Positions 53,301 to 62,187 of a stretch of DNA of 64,000 nt are shown here, piece by piece. Each line of letters begins with the position of its first letter. Within the stretch, counting starts at the first letter, position 1. The notes beneath the pieces are model-generated. The model made no database searches, was not told the DNA's origin, and saw only the letters and a program-made list of their open reading frames with translations. The position numbers and the translations under genes are program-made. Origin of the DNA: Pyropia haitanensis (Eukaryota > Rhodophyta > Bangiophyceae > Bangiales > Bangiaceae); assembly GCA_008729055.1 (NCBI GenBank), contig SDUX01000005.1:3371062-3435061 (forward strand), read 5' to 3'.

Positions 53301-54333
53301 CGACAAGACGTTCGTTGTCCAGGTGGGGGACGAGGAGAGCAGAGTGTCATGGGACCAAGCGACGCCAGCCCCAAGACCCGATGCAGCCGGCGAAGCCGAC
53401 GCCACTCCTCATGCCCTGCTCAAGGACAAGGTGAACTTGTCCGACCGTCCATCCGTGATGGACGACTACCTCATCGACAAGCTCGTCGGGTATCGATGCG
53501 TCGATGGGGAGCACCAAGCCAAGGTGCGGTGGTGGGGGTACCAGAGCAACGACGACGTGTGGACGCCGCTCGGCGACCTGCCGAAGCACTTGGTCCTGCG
53601 GTACCTGCGGAACCAGAACAAGCAAGTGCCGGGGTACGAGTGGTCACCAACTAAGATGACACTCAGGTCGCAGAGCCAAGGCCTCCCACACCCGGACGCC
53701 CGCGTGAACGCGGTGACCCCCAGCGTCAGGTGGGTGCCAACCATCATCGCCTTCCACCAATCGCCCGACGGTCACGTCCAAGCGCGACTCATCTGGACCC
53801 ACCCGCGCGGGCAGGTGGGCGAGGTCATCCCCCTGTACTACCTACGCAGTACATTCCCCACGAACTTCCCCCGTAACATACCGGAGCGGGCGGACTGGAC
53901 GGCTCCCCGAGCAATCGTGGACCGGTTGGAGAAGCTCCACGGGCCTCACACCATCGACTTGTTCGCCACTCGGGCGAACAAGAGGTTTGAGCGGTTCGGC
54001 TCCAAGGAGTGCGAGCCCGGGGCCGAGTGGCGTGACTCAATGAGTCACGACTGGACGCCCCACAACGCGTGGGCGAACCCCCCGACCTCGCTCCTCCCGG
54101 AGATTGCCGAGCGACTGGCAAGTGGCCCTCCATTGGCCCTCACCCTCCTCGCTCCCCGGTGGGAAGCGCAAGAATGGTTCAGTATCTTCATGAACCGATG
54201 CTTCGAGTACGAGGAGTTACCCTTGGAGTGCTTCCCCCGCTCGCCCGCGAGTCCCGACCTATGGGTGGCTGAGCACCCACCGGTCTGGACCACGATAGTA
54301 TTTCGCTTTGAGCGAAATCATGCCGGCGAGTAG
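50338..54333 (+). CDS. Reverse transcriptase–RNase H–integrase–chromodomain polyprotein
   Basis: Open from just after a TAA at 50335. Order: reverse transcriptase (KKNGKPRFCIDYRRLNAVT, FSTLDCTAGYWQVPL, catalytic YLDDV at about 51238); RNase H (FVVDVDACADQLGCALLQ; TVRTDHQALRWIY); integrase HHCC zinc finger (HLAHF … CAACAQS) and DDE core (VNVDILGPLP, LLSDQGSQF, HPQTNGQVERYNR); a chromodomain near 53464-53620 (QAKVRWWGYQSNDDVWTPL) of the type that targets chromatin marks. It then continues for about 230 residues with TIDLFATRANKRFERFGSKE and WANPPTSLLPEIAERL. That tail resembles N6-adenine-methylase-like domains seen in phage and DIRS-type elements. Stop at 54331-54333. Confidence 0.95.
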   Translation, partial: ADDLAAVHRSVAAANSDITGLIHVTTNSRLHQGHQVILANGVACTLPAVPFQVRLCNVGATTRYLKKGTVLGSAEMYEGPVIATVDEKPQPPQDKPAPSVDSVDLADAPKHLHKRIRRMLEQHQVMWSGKLGTIHATVHRIETDDKVIPIHQAPYRTGLRKREIITDCINAMLKQEVIRPSHSDWSSPVVVVPKKNGKPRFCIDYRRLNAVTKKDTYPIPRMDDCLDSLGEAQFFSTLDCTAGYWQVPLRKEDQEKTAFACHDGLFEWVVMPFGLTNAPATFQRALDIILSGLKWQICLVYLDDVIVFSKSAEEHVRHLDVVLTRLRKAGVTLNFEKCAFFKKEVEYLGHLVCPGQLKVHNKNTEALKRATFPKTKSHMKSFLGACNVYRRFVKDFAKRARPLTELTKNDVGPDLPEPTAEQLAAFEDLKQALVTPPVLTIPHPTRRFVVDVDACADQLGCALLQEQEDGQLQPVGYYSRTLKPAEQNYCTTERECLGLVWGVLTLRHFLDGNKFTVRTDHQALRWIYKTTDPSSRLMRWRLRLAEFTFDVLYKPGASHHAPDFLSRTRTGALDDSDLDDEIPCLALAETARSLQRGRYTHAVRLTPVAFEDLVADQATDALCKVIRKKMAAGRAPNFSVKDGALYREGLDGDQLVVPHKHRARLLHLAHFPTTEGHPGSNRMYYSMRRRFYWPSMATDAYGVVTRCAACAQSRLALRRHTAPMRLFPATEPLTEVNVDILGPLPVSLTRNKYVLAFTDRFSKVVRCVALKRVTAVTVASALVEVWVASYGPPDVLLSDQGSQFMSKFFIAVCRTLGIETRESTPYHPQTNGQVERYNRTIVKQLRHYVADNPQRWDELLPILTYAYNTQPHRSTGVAPFELVIPRRIPNLTVHSPPPGVSIQAHGTTKDGSPLSVKRSFMARLRKTIPKVSEALRKTQQRYKKTYDKNLATRNKDVKIGDYVYLKAHQREHKLSSPTNGPFLVVDLDDKTFVVQVGDEESRVSWDQATPAPRPDAAGEADATPHALLKDKVNLSDRPSVMDDYLIDKLVGYRCVDGEHQAKVRWWGYQSNDDVWTPLGDLPKHLVLRYLRNQNKQVPGYEWSPTKMTLRSQSQGLPHPDARVNAVTPSVRWVPTIIAFHQSPDGHVQARLIWTHPRGQVGEVIPLYYLRSTFPTNFPRNIPERADWTAPRAIVDRLEKLHGPHTIDLFATRANKRFERFGSKECEPGAEWRDSMSHDWTPHNAWANPPTSLLPEIAERLASGPPLALTLLAPRWEAQEWFSIFMNRCFEYEELPLECFPRSPASPDLWVAEHPPVWTTIVFRFERNHAGE

Positions 54334-54439
54334 CAGAGTAACAAGACGATTCATGAGTACCTGGGCGTCCCTATAGGGCTAGCCCCTCCCCCTCCTTCCC
54401 CACCAACTTCACCCGACACGCGGGAGCCTCCTACACCCT

Positions 54440-57400
54440 TCACTCACCCCCCTCACCCCAGATGTCAGCCACGTTGAAGCGGCCCGATGACCCCTCGCCG
54501 GGGTCATTCATCACCTCATCCAAGGCGGTGCGGAACCGGTCGTACAACAACGACCGCGACGCCGCGTCCAGCGCGGCGTCTGCCAGGGACCGCGACGCCA
54601 CCTCGAAGGTGGCGCCATCCAGCCGGTCCACCTCCAAGCGTAGTGCCTGCTGCATCACGCGTACCGTCTCGCACCAGGCACGGTTGATCAGACGCGCCGG
54701 GAGGTGCATGCGCTTCAACTCGCGCAGGTCCTCCGAGCGGAAGAGTCGGCGGAACGCCGACTCGTCCGCCGGCGACGCGACCAACGGCACCTTCCCGGGG
54801 CCAGCCCTGTACCCCTCCGGGGTACACGACCGATACCGGGACCCCGTGGGAGAGAGCGACCGCGAGGCGTGGCGAGACCCGCGCTCGCGCCGACGCCGGG
54901 ACGCCGAGCGCGACGACGACGGCGACGAATGCCGCCGTCGGTGAGTCGACCGCGTCTCCGCCGTCGACTCCGACCCGTCCTGCTGTCGGCCGGGACGGCG
55001 AGAATGACGACGGCGGCGTGAAGATCGCCCCCGCGCACGGCTCGGGGTCGCCGGTGGAGGCGACCGCTCACGTCGACCGCGGCATGCGCTAGCCGTGTCC
55101 TCAGAACGGCTGTGCCGGCGGCGCAGACGGGATCGGCGGCTCTCGGAAGCGCCCGGGCCCGAGGCGTTGCCGCGGCGACCCCTCTTCCCGCGGACGGGGC
55201 TGCCAAAGTCCCCCGCCCCGGCAGCGTCCCCAGCCGGAGGACGCTCTCCCGGCCCCCCTGCCGTGCCCGATGGGGGAGGCCGGCCCCGACCCGACGTGTG
55301 TGGCGCCCGGCCGCCACCCCGTCCGCCCCGACCGCGTCCGCGGCTACGCGCGGACCCTTCGTGCCGGGAAGACCCCGGGGCGTCTTCGTCCCCGCTGGTG
55401 GCCCAACGACGTTGTGCCTCCGCCGCCGCCTCTTGCTGCGCCGCGAACGCCGTAGCGCGCTCGCGGGCCGCGCTGGCAGCCTCGGAGGCGTGCTCCGCTG
55501 CCGCTACCTCGGCCGCCTTCTCGGCGGCCGTCGCCGCAGCAGCCGCCTGAGCCGCCGCAGCATGCGCCGCCGCATCGTCGTCTTGTCGACGACGATCCGC
55601 GTCCGCCGCCGGGACGCCCGCGGCCCCTGACGGTGACGCGGCGGTAGGCCCGCCCGCCCTCGGCCCGGACGAGGGGCCCGCCGCCCCCCCGGCCCCGATG
55701 GGCTCCCCAAGCGGATCCTCCCGACGGAGGGAAGGAGGCACGGAAGCCGGCCGCCGACCGAAGCGGCCCGCGTTAAGCCGGTCGGCGTCCCGCCGACCTG
55801 CGGCGGCGTCGCGAGAGGGACCCGCGGACGACCCACGCTGGGCGCGTGCGCGGGCCGCTGCCTGCGCTGCGCGGTTGGCAGCGCGAGCGCGCTGCCGCCC
55901 CTCTTCCCGCTCCTCCTGCTCCGCCGCCCTTGCCGCCTCCAACCGCTCCTCCGCCCGCATCGCGCTCTCGCGCAACGCCTCTTGGCGCCGCCCACGGGAG
56001 ATGCTCAAGGAGTGCGCGAACCTCGTCGTCGGCGCCCGCGCCGACGTCGGGCCACCCGTTGCCTTCGCACCCGCCGAAGGGGGGGCGTCGCCGCCATCCA
56101 CGTCGATGGGCGCCTCCGCGCCCCCTGACGCGTTGAGGTCCGGGCGACGTAGGGGACCGTCGCCCTCCAACTCGTCGGCCTTGGGGAAGCCCGGGAGGGA
56201 TTCCAGGGCCGCGAACCCGTACTCCTGGTCCGGCGTGTACTGGACCAGCACCTCCCGGGCGGCGTCCCCCACTCCCCCAACGTCCACCCACGCGGTGACG
56301 TGCGACCAGGGGAACGCCAAGGCCCCCGTGACGCACCGACTGAAGGCCAAGGCGGACCCAGGGGGTGACCCCTCTTGGAGATCGTCCAACGGCAACCGGG
56401 AGAAGTGCTCAAGCAGGGTGCGCTTCAAGCGCACCAGCACTCCCCGCTCCCGGAGGGCTTGGAACCAGACGGCGGCGTAGTCGAGCACCATCTCCGTGGA
56501 CACTATGGTCCACGCGACGTGGCTTGCGTCCTCAAGGTAGGAGTACACGTACTCCGCCAACAAGGGCATGGCCGGAGGGGAGCTCAAGCCCGCGTCCACG
56601 AACAACTCGGGCAGGGGCACGAGTTCCTCAGCCGCCGCGGGTCGGGTGGCATCTAACCACCCAGCCCACAAGGGGCAGAGGAACCCGCAGGCCGTCGCCA
56701 CCACTTGGCGACGGCTGACGATGCTGGACGGACGGCGGCGGCCGGCTAGGTAGCCCCCGCCGCGCACCGACATGTCCATGTCGACCGGGCAGCTCTCCGA
56801 GTACGACACCGTGGCGTGGTGTCGTAGGAGGGCACTCAACCCGACGAGGGCGGCCCGCGTGGCGGATGTCGGGGTGTACATCATGTCCAACCCCTCGTAG
56901 AGATCCCCCTCTACGAAGCGGGCCCGAGGCCACTCCCGCCGCAGGCGGTCGAACGCCAGCGCGGCCGCGTGCACCGGGGAGGAGTGCCGCCGCTCGTAGT
57001 GCTTGCACGCTACGAGGAAGAGGTTGCGCACCCACGGCTGCAGCCCCTCCTCGCGCGTCTCTTGACGGAGCACCTCGTTGGCAAACGCCAACGCCATGAA
57101 GGTGACCGCCTGCACGCCCGGCTGCCCCGTGGACGGAATGCCGTGCACGTCATGTAGGCGGACGCTGTCGTACGTGGCGACGTGACCCGAGGTCGTCACG
57201 TCGACGAACCGGTCCGGGAGCGCCCACCCGGCCTCGGCCACACGGCGGAGGCACGCACGATGATGCTCGCGGGCGACGCGCAGCAGCTCCGCGTTGATGA
57301 ACGCCGGCGACATGAACCCCGGTCGGGGCACCCACTCCGACAAGGGGCGGAAGACGATCTCCCCCGCCATGCCGCTGCGCCACCGGTGCGGTACCGGCAT
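54440..57400 (-). CDS. Antisense ORF of the LTR element (986 aa, unknown)
   Basis: An uninterrupted ATG-to-stop ORF of 986 codons on the strand opposite gag-pol, between pol and the 3' LTR, tail-to-tail with pol (106 bp). Residues 1-430 are non-repetitive and globular-looking (ALAFANEVLRQETREEGLQP, LYEGLDMMYTPTSATRAALV, YVYSYLEDASHVAWTIVSTE). About 470-560 and 640-720 form charged or Ala-rich coiled coils. 740-900 is Arg/Ser-rich, like RS domains (SPSSSRSASRRRRERGSRHA). The last 85 residues are again ordered (LKRMHLPARLINRAWCETVR). No known domain or Env features (no signal peptide, no membrane helix). The minus strand of the 3' LTR start reads TATATATG about 75 bp upstream of its ATG, a possible promoter. 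Confidence 0.8.
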   Translation of the reverse strand: MPVPHRWRSGMAGEIVFRPLSEWVPRPGFMSPAFINAELLRVAREHHRACLRRVAEAGWALPDRFVDVTTSGHVATYDSVRLHDVHGIPSTGQPGVQAVTFMALAFANEVLRQETREEGLQPWVRNLFLVACKHYERRHSSPVHAAALAFDRLRREWPRARFVEGDLYEGLDMMYTPTSATRAALVGLSALLRHHATVSYSESCPVDMDMSVRGGGYLAGRRRPSSIVSRRQVVATACGFLCPLWAGWLDATRPAAAEELVPLPELFVDAGLSSPPAMPLLAEYVYSYLEDASHVAWTIVSTEMVLDYAAVWFQALRERGVLVRLKRTLLEHFSRLPLDDLQEGSPPGSALAFSRCVTGALAFPWSHVTAWVDVGGVGDAAREVLVQYTPDQEYGFAALESLPGFPKADELEGDGPLRRPDLNASGGAEAPIDVDGGDAPPSAGAKATGGPTSARAPTTRFAHSLSISRGRRQEALRESAMRAEERLEAARAAEQEEREEGRQRARAANRAAQAAARARAQRGSSAGPSRDAAAGRRDADRLNAGRFGRRPASVPPSLRREDPLGEPIGAGGAAGPSSGPRAGGPTAASPSGAAGVPAADADRRRQDDDAAAHAAAAQAAAAATAAEKAAEVAAAEHASEAASAARERATAFAAQQEAAAEAQRRWATSGDEDAPGSSRHEGSARSRGRGRGGRGGGRAPHTSGRGRPPPSGTAGGPGERPPAGDAAGAGDFGSPVRGKRGRRGNASGPGASESRRSRLRRRHSRSEDTASACRGRRERSPPPATPSRARGRSSRRRRHSRRPGRQQDGSESTAETRSTHRRRHSSPSSSRSASRRRRERGSRHASRSLSPTGSRYRSCTPEGYRAGPGKVPLVASPADESAFRRLFRSEDLRELKRMHLPARLINRAWCETVRVMQQALRLEVDRLDGATFEVASRSLADAALDAASRSLLYDRFRTALDEVMNDPGEGSSGRFNVADIWGEGGE

Positions 57401-57458
57401 CGTCCGTCAACACGACGGACGAAGCAACTTGGTCGCCGAGGGACGGCGACAAGCTAAC

Positions 57459-57468
57459 ACGGGGGGTA
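57459..57468 (+). other. Candidate polypurine tract
   Basis: ACGGGGGGTA directly upstream of the 3' LTR, the expected place for the plus-strand primer of reverse transcription. Confidence 0.5.
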
Positions 57469-58113
57469 TGTGGCATATATACGCCTGGGGGGCGCGCAGG
57501 GGCCGTCCACGGCTAAGTGGACGGCACGCGCCGCAGCCCCACGGGCGGCCACACCCGCCGAGGGCGTCGTCGCAACCCCTCTCCCCGACCCCTGTAAAAG
57601 GGTCGGGCGGCGCACCGGGCCCGAACGGTCGCGTCACGGGTGGGGCTAGCCCCCCCCCCCCTAGGTCGCTTGTGATTGGGTCGAAGGCGTGCGCCGGCGG
57701 GCGATCCTTCGACCCGAGGGACAGCTCCCGGGCCGGGGGAGGACGGCCGCGGGAGCTGGATCGAGTACTCCCTGTGACGATCGATAGGATCGACCTATCG
57801 ATTGTGGTACGCCCTTTCGGGGGGTACTCACCAATTTCGCATGCAATTATCGTCTTGGAGGGATTTCGCTTCTATTTCTTAGGACAGGTCGACCCTGCCC
57901 GGTCGACCTGTCCGATCGAGGGTTGCGGCGGGCGCGCGCGTGCCTCTTCTGGGCACGCGACGGCGTTCTCGCCCCGCTTCTCCCTGCTCGTCAGGTCTAA
58001 ACGTATCCTTCTTTGTCCCGCTTACTTGCCATAGTCTTGGCACTGCGGTTACGGGTCTGTGCGTCAACCCTCCCCCCTGACTACGGTACCCTGTGGACAC
58101 CCGACTTGCCACA
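57469..58113 (+). repeat. 3' LTR
   Basis: 645 bp; by eye identical to the 5' LTR, including the 12-base C run. It is preceded by a purine-rich ACGGGGGGTA tract. Confidence 0.95.
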
Positions 58114-58118
58114 TGCCC
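58114..58118. repeat. Target-site duplication of LTR element, right
   Basis: TGCCC, matching 47073-47077. It encodes part of TGG GCA on the minus strand of the Fanzor-like gene. Confidence 0.9.
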
Positions 58119-60411
58119 ACGCGGCGGCCTTTGGGCCACTTGACACCGCCGTCAGGACCGCGCGGACGCCGGGATCCGCCGACACAATCGTGAGCGTCTT
58201 GACATCAGCCACCAGGCAACCCTGCTTTTCCAGCTGTGTCGTTGGCGAGCCCGCCAGCCGCGGACGCACGCGCGCACCATCACGCCGCCGCGTCGCTGCC
58301 GCCACGTCGGACGCCTCCGCTTCCGCAGGCGTCGCCGGGCGCGACACAGAGAACGCCACGCAAACGCCGTCGGTTGTCAGGTTTGCTCCGACAACGCGTG
58401 TGCCTCCCGCAAGTGGCGGGCCTGGCAGTCGCGCCGCGAGCGCGGCCGCGCCCGACTTTTTTACCGCCGCCCGCCACTCCTTGTCGCCCACGCGCAGGCC
58501 GTTCACCAGGCGGCAGAGGCGCGCCCCTCTCAGCGTGCCGTGCATGTGCAGCGGTGCGGCCTTGCCGGGGATGAGCGCAAAAGGCCGGCGCACTTCCTCC
58601 TGCTGCACGGCCAGCAGGAACGGAAAGTACGCCCACCACCGCGAAGACACTGCCGCGGCGCCGCCGGTTGGGAAGAGCGCCGCTGGCCCTGAGGCCGCCT
58701 GCACGGAGGCGCTGCCGGTGTCGGCCGCCGGTGGCCCCTCTCCCGACGTCGTGGGCTGCACCCGCCCTCGCAGCGCCGCAATGGAACCCAGCACGGCTGT
58801 TCGTGCCGCAGCGTCAGGCACCGCCGACTCGAACCTGGTCGCCGCAGCCCCAGTCGGCGCGTCCAGAGCGCGCGCAAAGCACCAGCACGCGGTTGCAAAC
58901 ACGCCGCGTCGCCCGTCGCTGCCCCGCGGGCCAACGGCCGCGGGCGCCCCGTCCGTCACCTTGCCCGCCAGGCCCCGGAGCGCGCACTCGACGCGCGCCG
59001 CCGTTGTGCGCGCGAACCGCGTGACCGTGGGCGTCCACTGCGCGCGGTCATTCTTCCCCGGCAGGTGCTCGTGACACGGCACGTCCAGCGCGGGCGCGTG
59101 GTCCGTCAGCGCTGCTTGCGTCGCAGCCACCAGGGCGGGTACCGCGCCGCGCACGCGCGCCCCGGGTGGCGCGACGGCAGACAGCACCAACCTCGCGTAC
59201 GCTGGGCCGCTCAGCTTGTTCTCGCGTGCCCGCCCACACGCCGCGCACTCGACCGTCCTTGGCAGCGTACCGCCTTCCGCACCACGGCAGCTGACCGCGT
59301 TACTGGCCCAGTGCCAATAGTCGGTCCAGCCCGCGGGCGTCGACGGGAGCGCGCCTGCCCAGCCCGCCGCCCCGACCGCGGCGTACAGGCGGTGGGCGGT
59401 GTTCAGCCACAGCAGGCGCAAGCTAAAGTCGAACTGCGTATGGTGGCGCGACACGGCCTCAAACTCCGCGCTCAGCGCCGCGGATGTTGCCGCCCACGCG
59501 GCCGCGGCCGCCGGCAGCGGCGGCGGCTCGGCCGGAGGCGCCAGCGCGCGCACAAGCACCGTCAGCGGCACCGTCACCGTCGTCGTCACGGTCGCACGGT
59601 TCGCGTACGGGTCCGTCACAGCCGGGTCTTCGCCGCGGTCGTACACGTGCGGGTTCGTCGTACCGCCGAACGCTTTCGCAGGGCACGCCGCCGACCTCGT
59701 CGCGTGCGCTCGGCTCCGGCAGCGCGCGCAGGCGCGAGGGGGTCTTTCTACGGCGGTGCCCGCGCTCGTGACGCCCGCCGCGGCCGACCATCGCTTCTCG
59801 ACGTCGGCAGAGCGGCGCGGGAGGCCGCGCGCCGTGCCGCTCACCAGCGGTGCCGCCCGCGTCGCGCGAAAGGCCAGCCGCGACGCGGCGTCCCCGTCGT
59901 GCGCCCGCGCGTGCACCCACGCGGTCGCTGTGGCCACCGCAGCCGCTACGGCTTCTGCGACCGCGTCAGCCGTCGTCAAAGCCGCGGTTCGCAGCGCTGC
60001 CTCCGAGGTCGTGCGGGGGACGGCAGCGGTACCGCCGGCGGTCGCCGCCGGCGGTCGCGGCGGGTCAGAGGGCGCGTCAGCGGCCGCGTCGACGGCGCCC
60101 GACGCGGCGCGCAGCGCGTTGATGACAGCAACGAGGTCTGCTTCGGGAGTGCCATCGCGCACCGCGGTAGACACCGCCGTGACGTGCGCCAACACCCTCT
60201 TCAGGCGCCACCGCTTGATGCACAATGCCTCCAGCATGAAAGTGCGCTCGTCAGGTGGCGGCGCTTGCGCCGACCGCGGGGAACTGTCAGGCGCGGCACT
60301 GCCCGCGGCCACGCCCGATGCGGCGGTCGACATGGCGTCCTCCTCCGCGTCGCTGCCGTCCCCGCCATCGATGTCACTACCGTAGTCTGATGGCGTAAAC
60401 GCCTCCATCAT
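58114..60411 (-). pseudogene. Fanzor-like RNA-guided nuclease, N-terminal part (split by LTR element)
   Basis: 766 codons from the ATG at 60411 (MMEAFTPSDYGSDIDGG) to the LTR insertion. Acidic N-terminus; helical ERTFMLEALCIKRWRLKRVL; Ala-rich coiled region; a Cys-rich knuckle CARCRSRAHATRSAACPAK; FDFSLRLLWLNTAHRLYAAV; TVECAACGRARENKLSGPAY; CHEHLPGKNDRAQWTPTVTR; WWAYFPFLLAVQQEEVRRPF; GTRVVGANLTTDGVCVAFSV. Then VSADPGVRAVLTAVSS, the RuvC-I motif (Asp at 58174-58176). The reading passes in frame over the TGCCC duplication into the C-terminal part at 47072. Fanzors are eukaryotic TnpB homologues that cut DNA using a guide RNA (established). At about 1,394 aa joined, this one is large for the family. 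The LTR element cut it 20 residues after the RuvC-I Asp. Confidence 0.7.
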
Positions 60412-62187
60412 CGGCACGGTAGCGTTTTTGTGGGGGCCGCCGAGCCAGTCGCGCGCGTTGCGAACGCGGTGTCCGCGTCGGTGACGCCGTTTGTCAGATG
60501 CGGTGCGGCACGACCGCGATTCGGACCGCGACAGCGCGCAAGGCAGCGCCTGAAGACGTGCGCGGCGCTGTGGGCCTCGCGCGAGTGGTCCATACTGGGA
60601 GCGACAGCGCCTGTGCCGCGCCTGGCGACGTTGGTGGGGGTGGGCGCGCTCTTCGGCCTGGCTTCCCCGAGGTGCGCCGCTGAGATCACAAGTCGGACCT
60701 CCGAGCTCAGCCTTCCCGCTAAGGCAACCGGTCAGGTCCTGAGCTTCGTACAAGACAGACCGACCGGTGGAGTTGTCCCGTATCCACAGGCTCGGGTCGC
60801 ATGGACGCACGAGGGCCCGATTTCATCGCACCAATAAAAATCGAGGAGGGGACGATGCGTGGTGCAACTGATGGATGGGGGCGCGAGCTGTCGACCGCTC
60901 TCAGCCGCAGCCTGAATGTAGCGGCGCACAGCGCTCGGGCTTGACACAGCATCAGCCAGTAGAATCTCTGGGATACACAACTTACAGCTGTTTTCGATCG
61001 CTGTCAAGCTTCGTGAAAAAATCACTTCAAAACTGGGATAGATGGATACATTTAGCAGTGTTATCTCTTGGACGGATGTACTTTGGAACGCGAGGGGACT
61101 GCAGATGTCCCACTCTTGGGCTTTCAATTTGTCATGTACGTAAATACTGGTTTTGCTGTAGATGCTGCGGTGAGGACACTCGCCGTTTGGGGGCGTCTGC
61201 CTGCTGCGACAGCAGTGCGCCGAAGCACAAGGGACTGGTAACGGCTACCAGTGCGCACAAGCCGGCACGCGGCCGCCGGCCAATGGGAGTTGGGTGTCGA
61301 TAGCGCTAGCGGCTGGCGGCGGGGGGCAGCGGCAACCGGCAGGGGTTGGGGTTGGCGGCGGGCGGCGGCCGCCGCTGCCGGAGAGGTTGGGGCGGGAGGG
61401 GCCGGCGCCCGCCGGCAGCATCAGTCACCGCTGGGTTGGAGCGCGGCGATTCGCAGCACTACTGGCCGAAGGGGAGCGTCGACGGCTGCTCGTGCGGTGG
61501 CTGCTTCTCCAGTCAGCCGCGGAAGGGGCAATCCCTTGAAGCATGAACGAATCAATAAAGGAGACAGCTTGATAAGCCCAACATTTGAGCGAACTTACGT
61601 ACTTATGGGCGACATCGACTAGAGTCATGAACCTTTGAAGCTGGAACGAAAATATGACAGCTCGTCGGGGGTTAATCGAGTTTCATTTGTAATGTCCTAT
61701 TCAAAACTCAGAACGCGTGTGTGCTTGGGACGCGAGCCTATTAACACTGGTGTGGGTTCGATTCCAGGCATGCGACAGCGAATTTTGCAGGATTTTCAAG
61801 GCGATTTGCACAACACGTCGAACGAGTAGTAATATCCCAGTAGTACTACTGGTGAGTGGTGGCATCCCAGTAGTACTACTGGTGAGCGGTGGCATCCGTG
61901 AGCCGTGCCACGCGTGAATGCGAGAAGTACAACTCGACCTGATCGTTGCCAGGTTAACTATTAAGAATTCTTCGATGGTATTGTTTCATGATTTTATCAA
62001 GTCCGCACAGTTCCATAGAACACGTTGAAGTTTGGTGTACCCGCGTCCGCCTCATTGCCCTGTGCCGCGCCCCGCCCTCGTCCCGCCCCCTTGCCGGCCG
62101 GCGCCAGCAGTCCAGGTCCGAGAAAGGGTTAAGCGCTGCAAGTAAGTATGGATTGATGGAAGTAAGGTTGGCAACCCACAACCCGCG
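60412..62187. other. AT-richer spacer upstream of the Fanzor-like gene
   Basis: 60412-60840 is GC-rich and holds the upstream part of the open frame without an ATG. 60840-62190 is the most AT-rich stretch of the window, with only short frames. It includes a tRNA-like gggttcgattcc near 61757 and the palindromic repeat listed below. No gene supported. Confidence 0.45.
61837..61882. repeat. 30-bp tandem repeat with a perfect 16-bp palindrome
   Basis: CCAGTAGTACTACTGG occurs at 61837-61852 and 61867-61882, inside two 30-bp units that differ at one base (gagtgg/gagcgg). Confidence 0.92.

Larger units (their letters stand above)
47078..58113 (+). mobile_element. Chromodomain Ty3-type LTR retrotransposon, 11,036 bp
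   Basis: Two 645-bp LTRs (TGTGGC…GCCACA ends) in direct orientation, flanked by TGCCC duplications. Inside, in order: gag with a zinc knuckle, aspartic protease, reverse transcriptase, RNase H, integrase, chromodomain and a methyltransferase-like extension, then a long ORF on the opposite strand. RT-RH-INT order and the chromodomain place it in the Ty3/Gypsy chromoviral lineage (established classification). LTRs look identical, so insertion is recent. It sits inside the Fanzor-like gene. Confidence 0.95.

Noticed and set aside
44940..60840. Terminal inverted repeats bounding the Fanzor-like gene
   Set aside because: I compared both flanks by eye and found only short partial matches (for example ctgtgg…), not a convincing TIR pair.
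61700..61780. tRNA-like sequence with gggttcgattcc
   Set aside because: The T-loop motif is present, but T-stem, anticodon arm and acceptor stem do not pair; at best a decayed tRNA-derived fragment.
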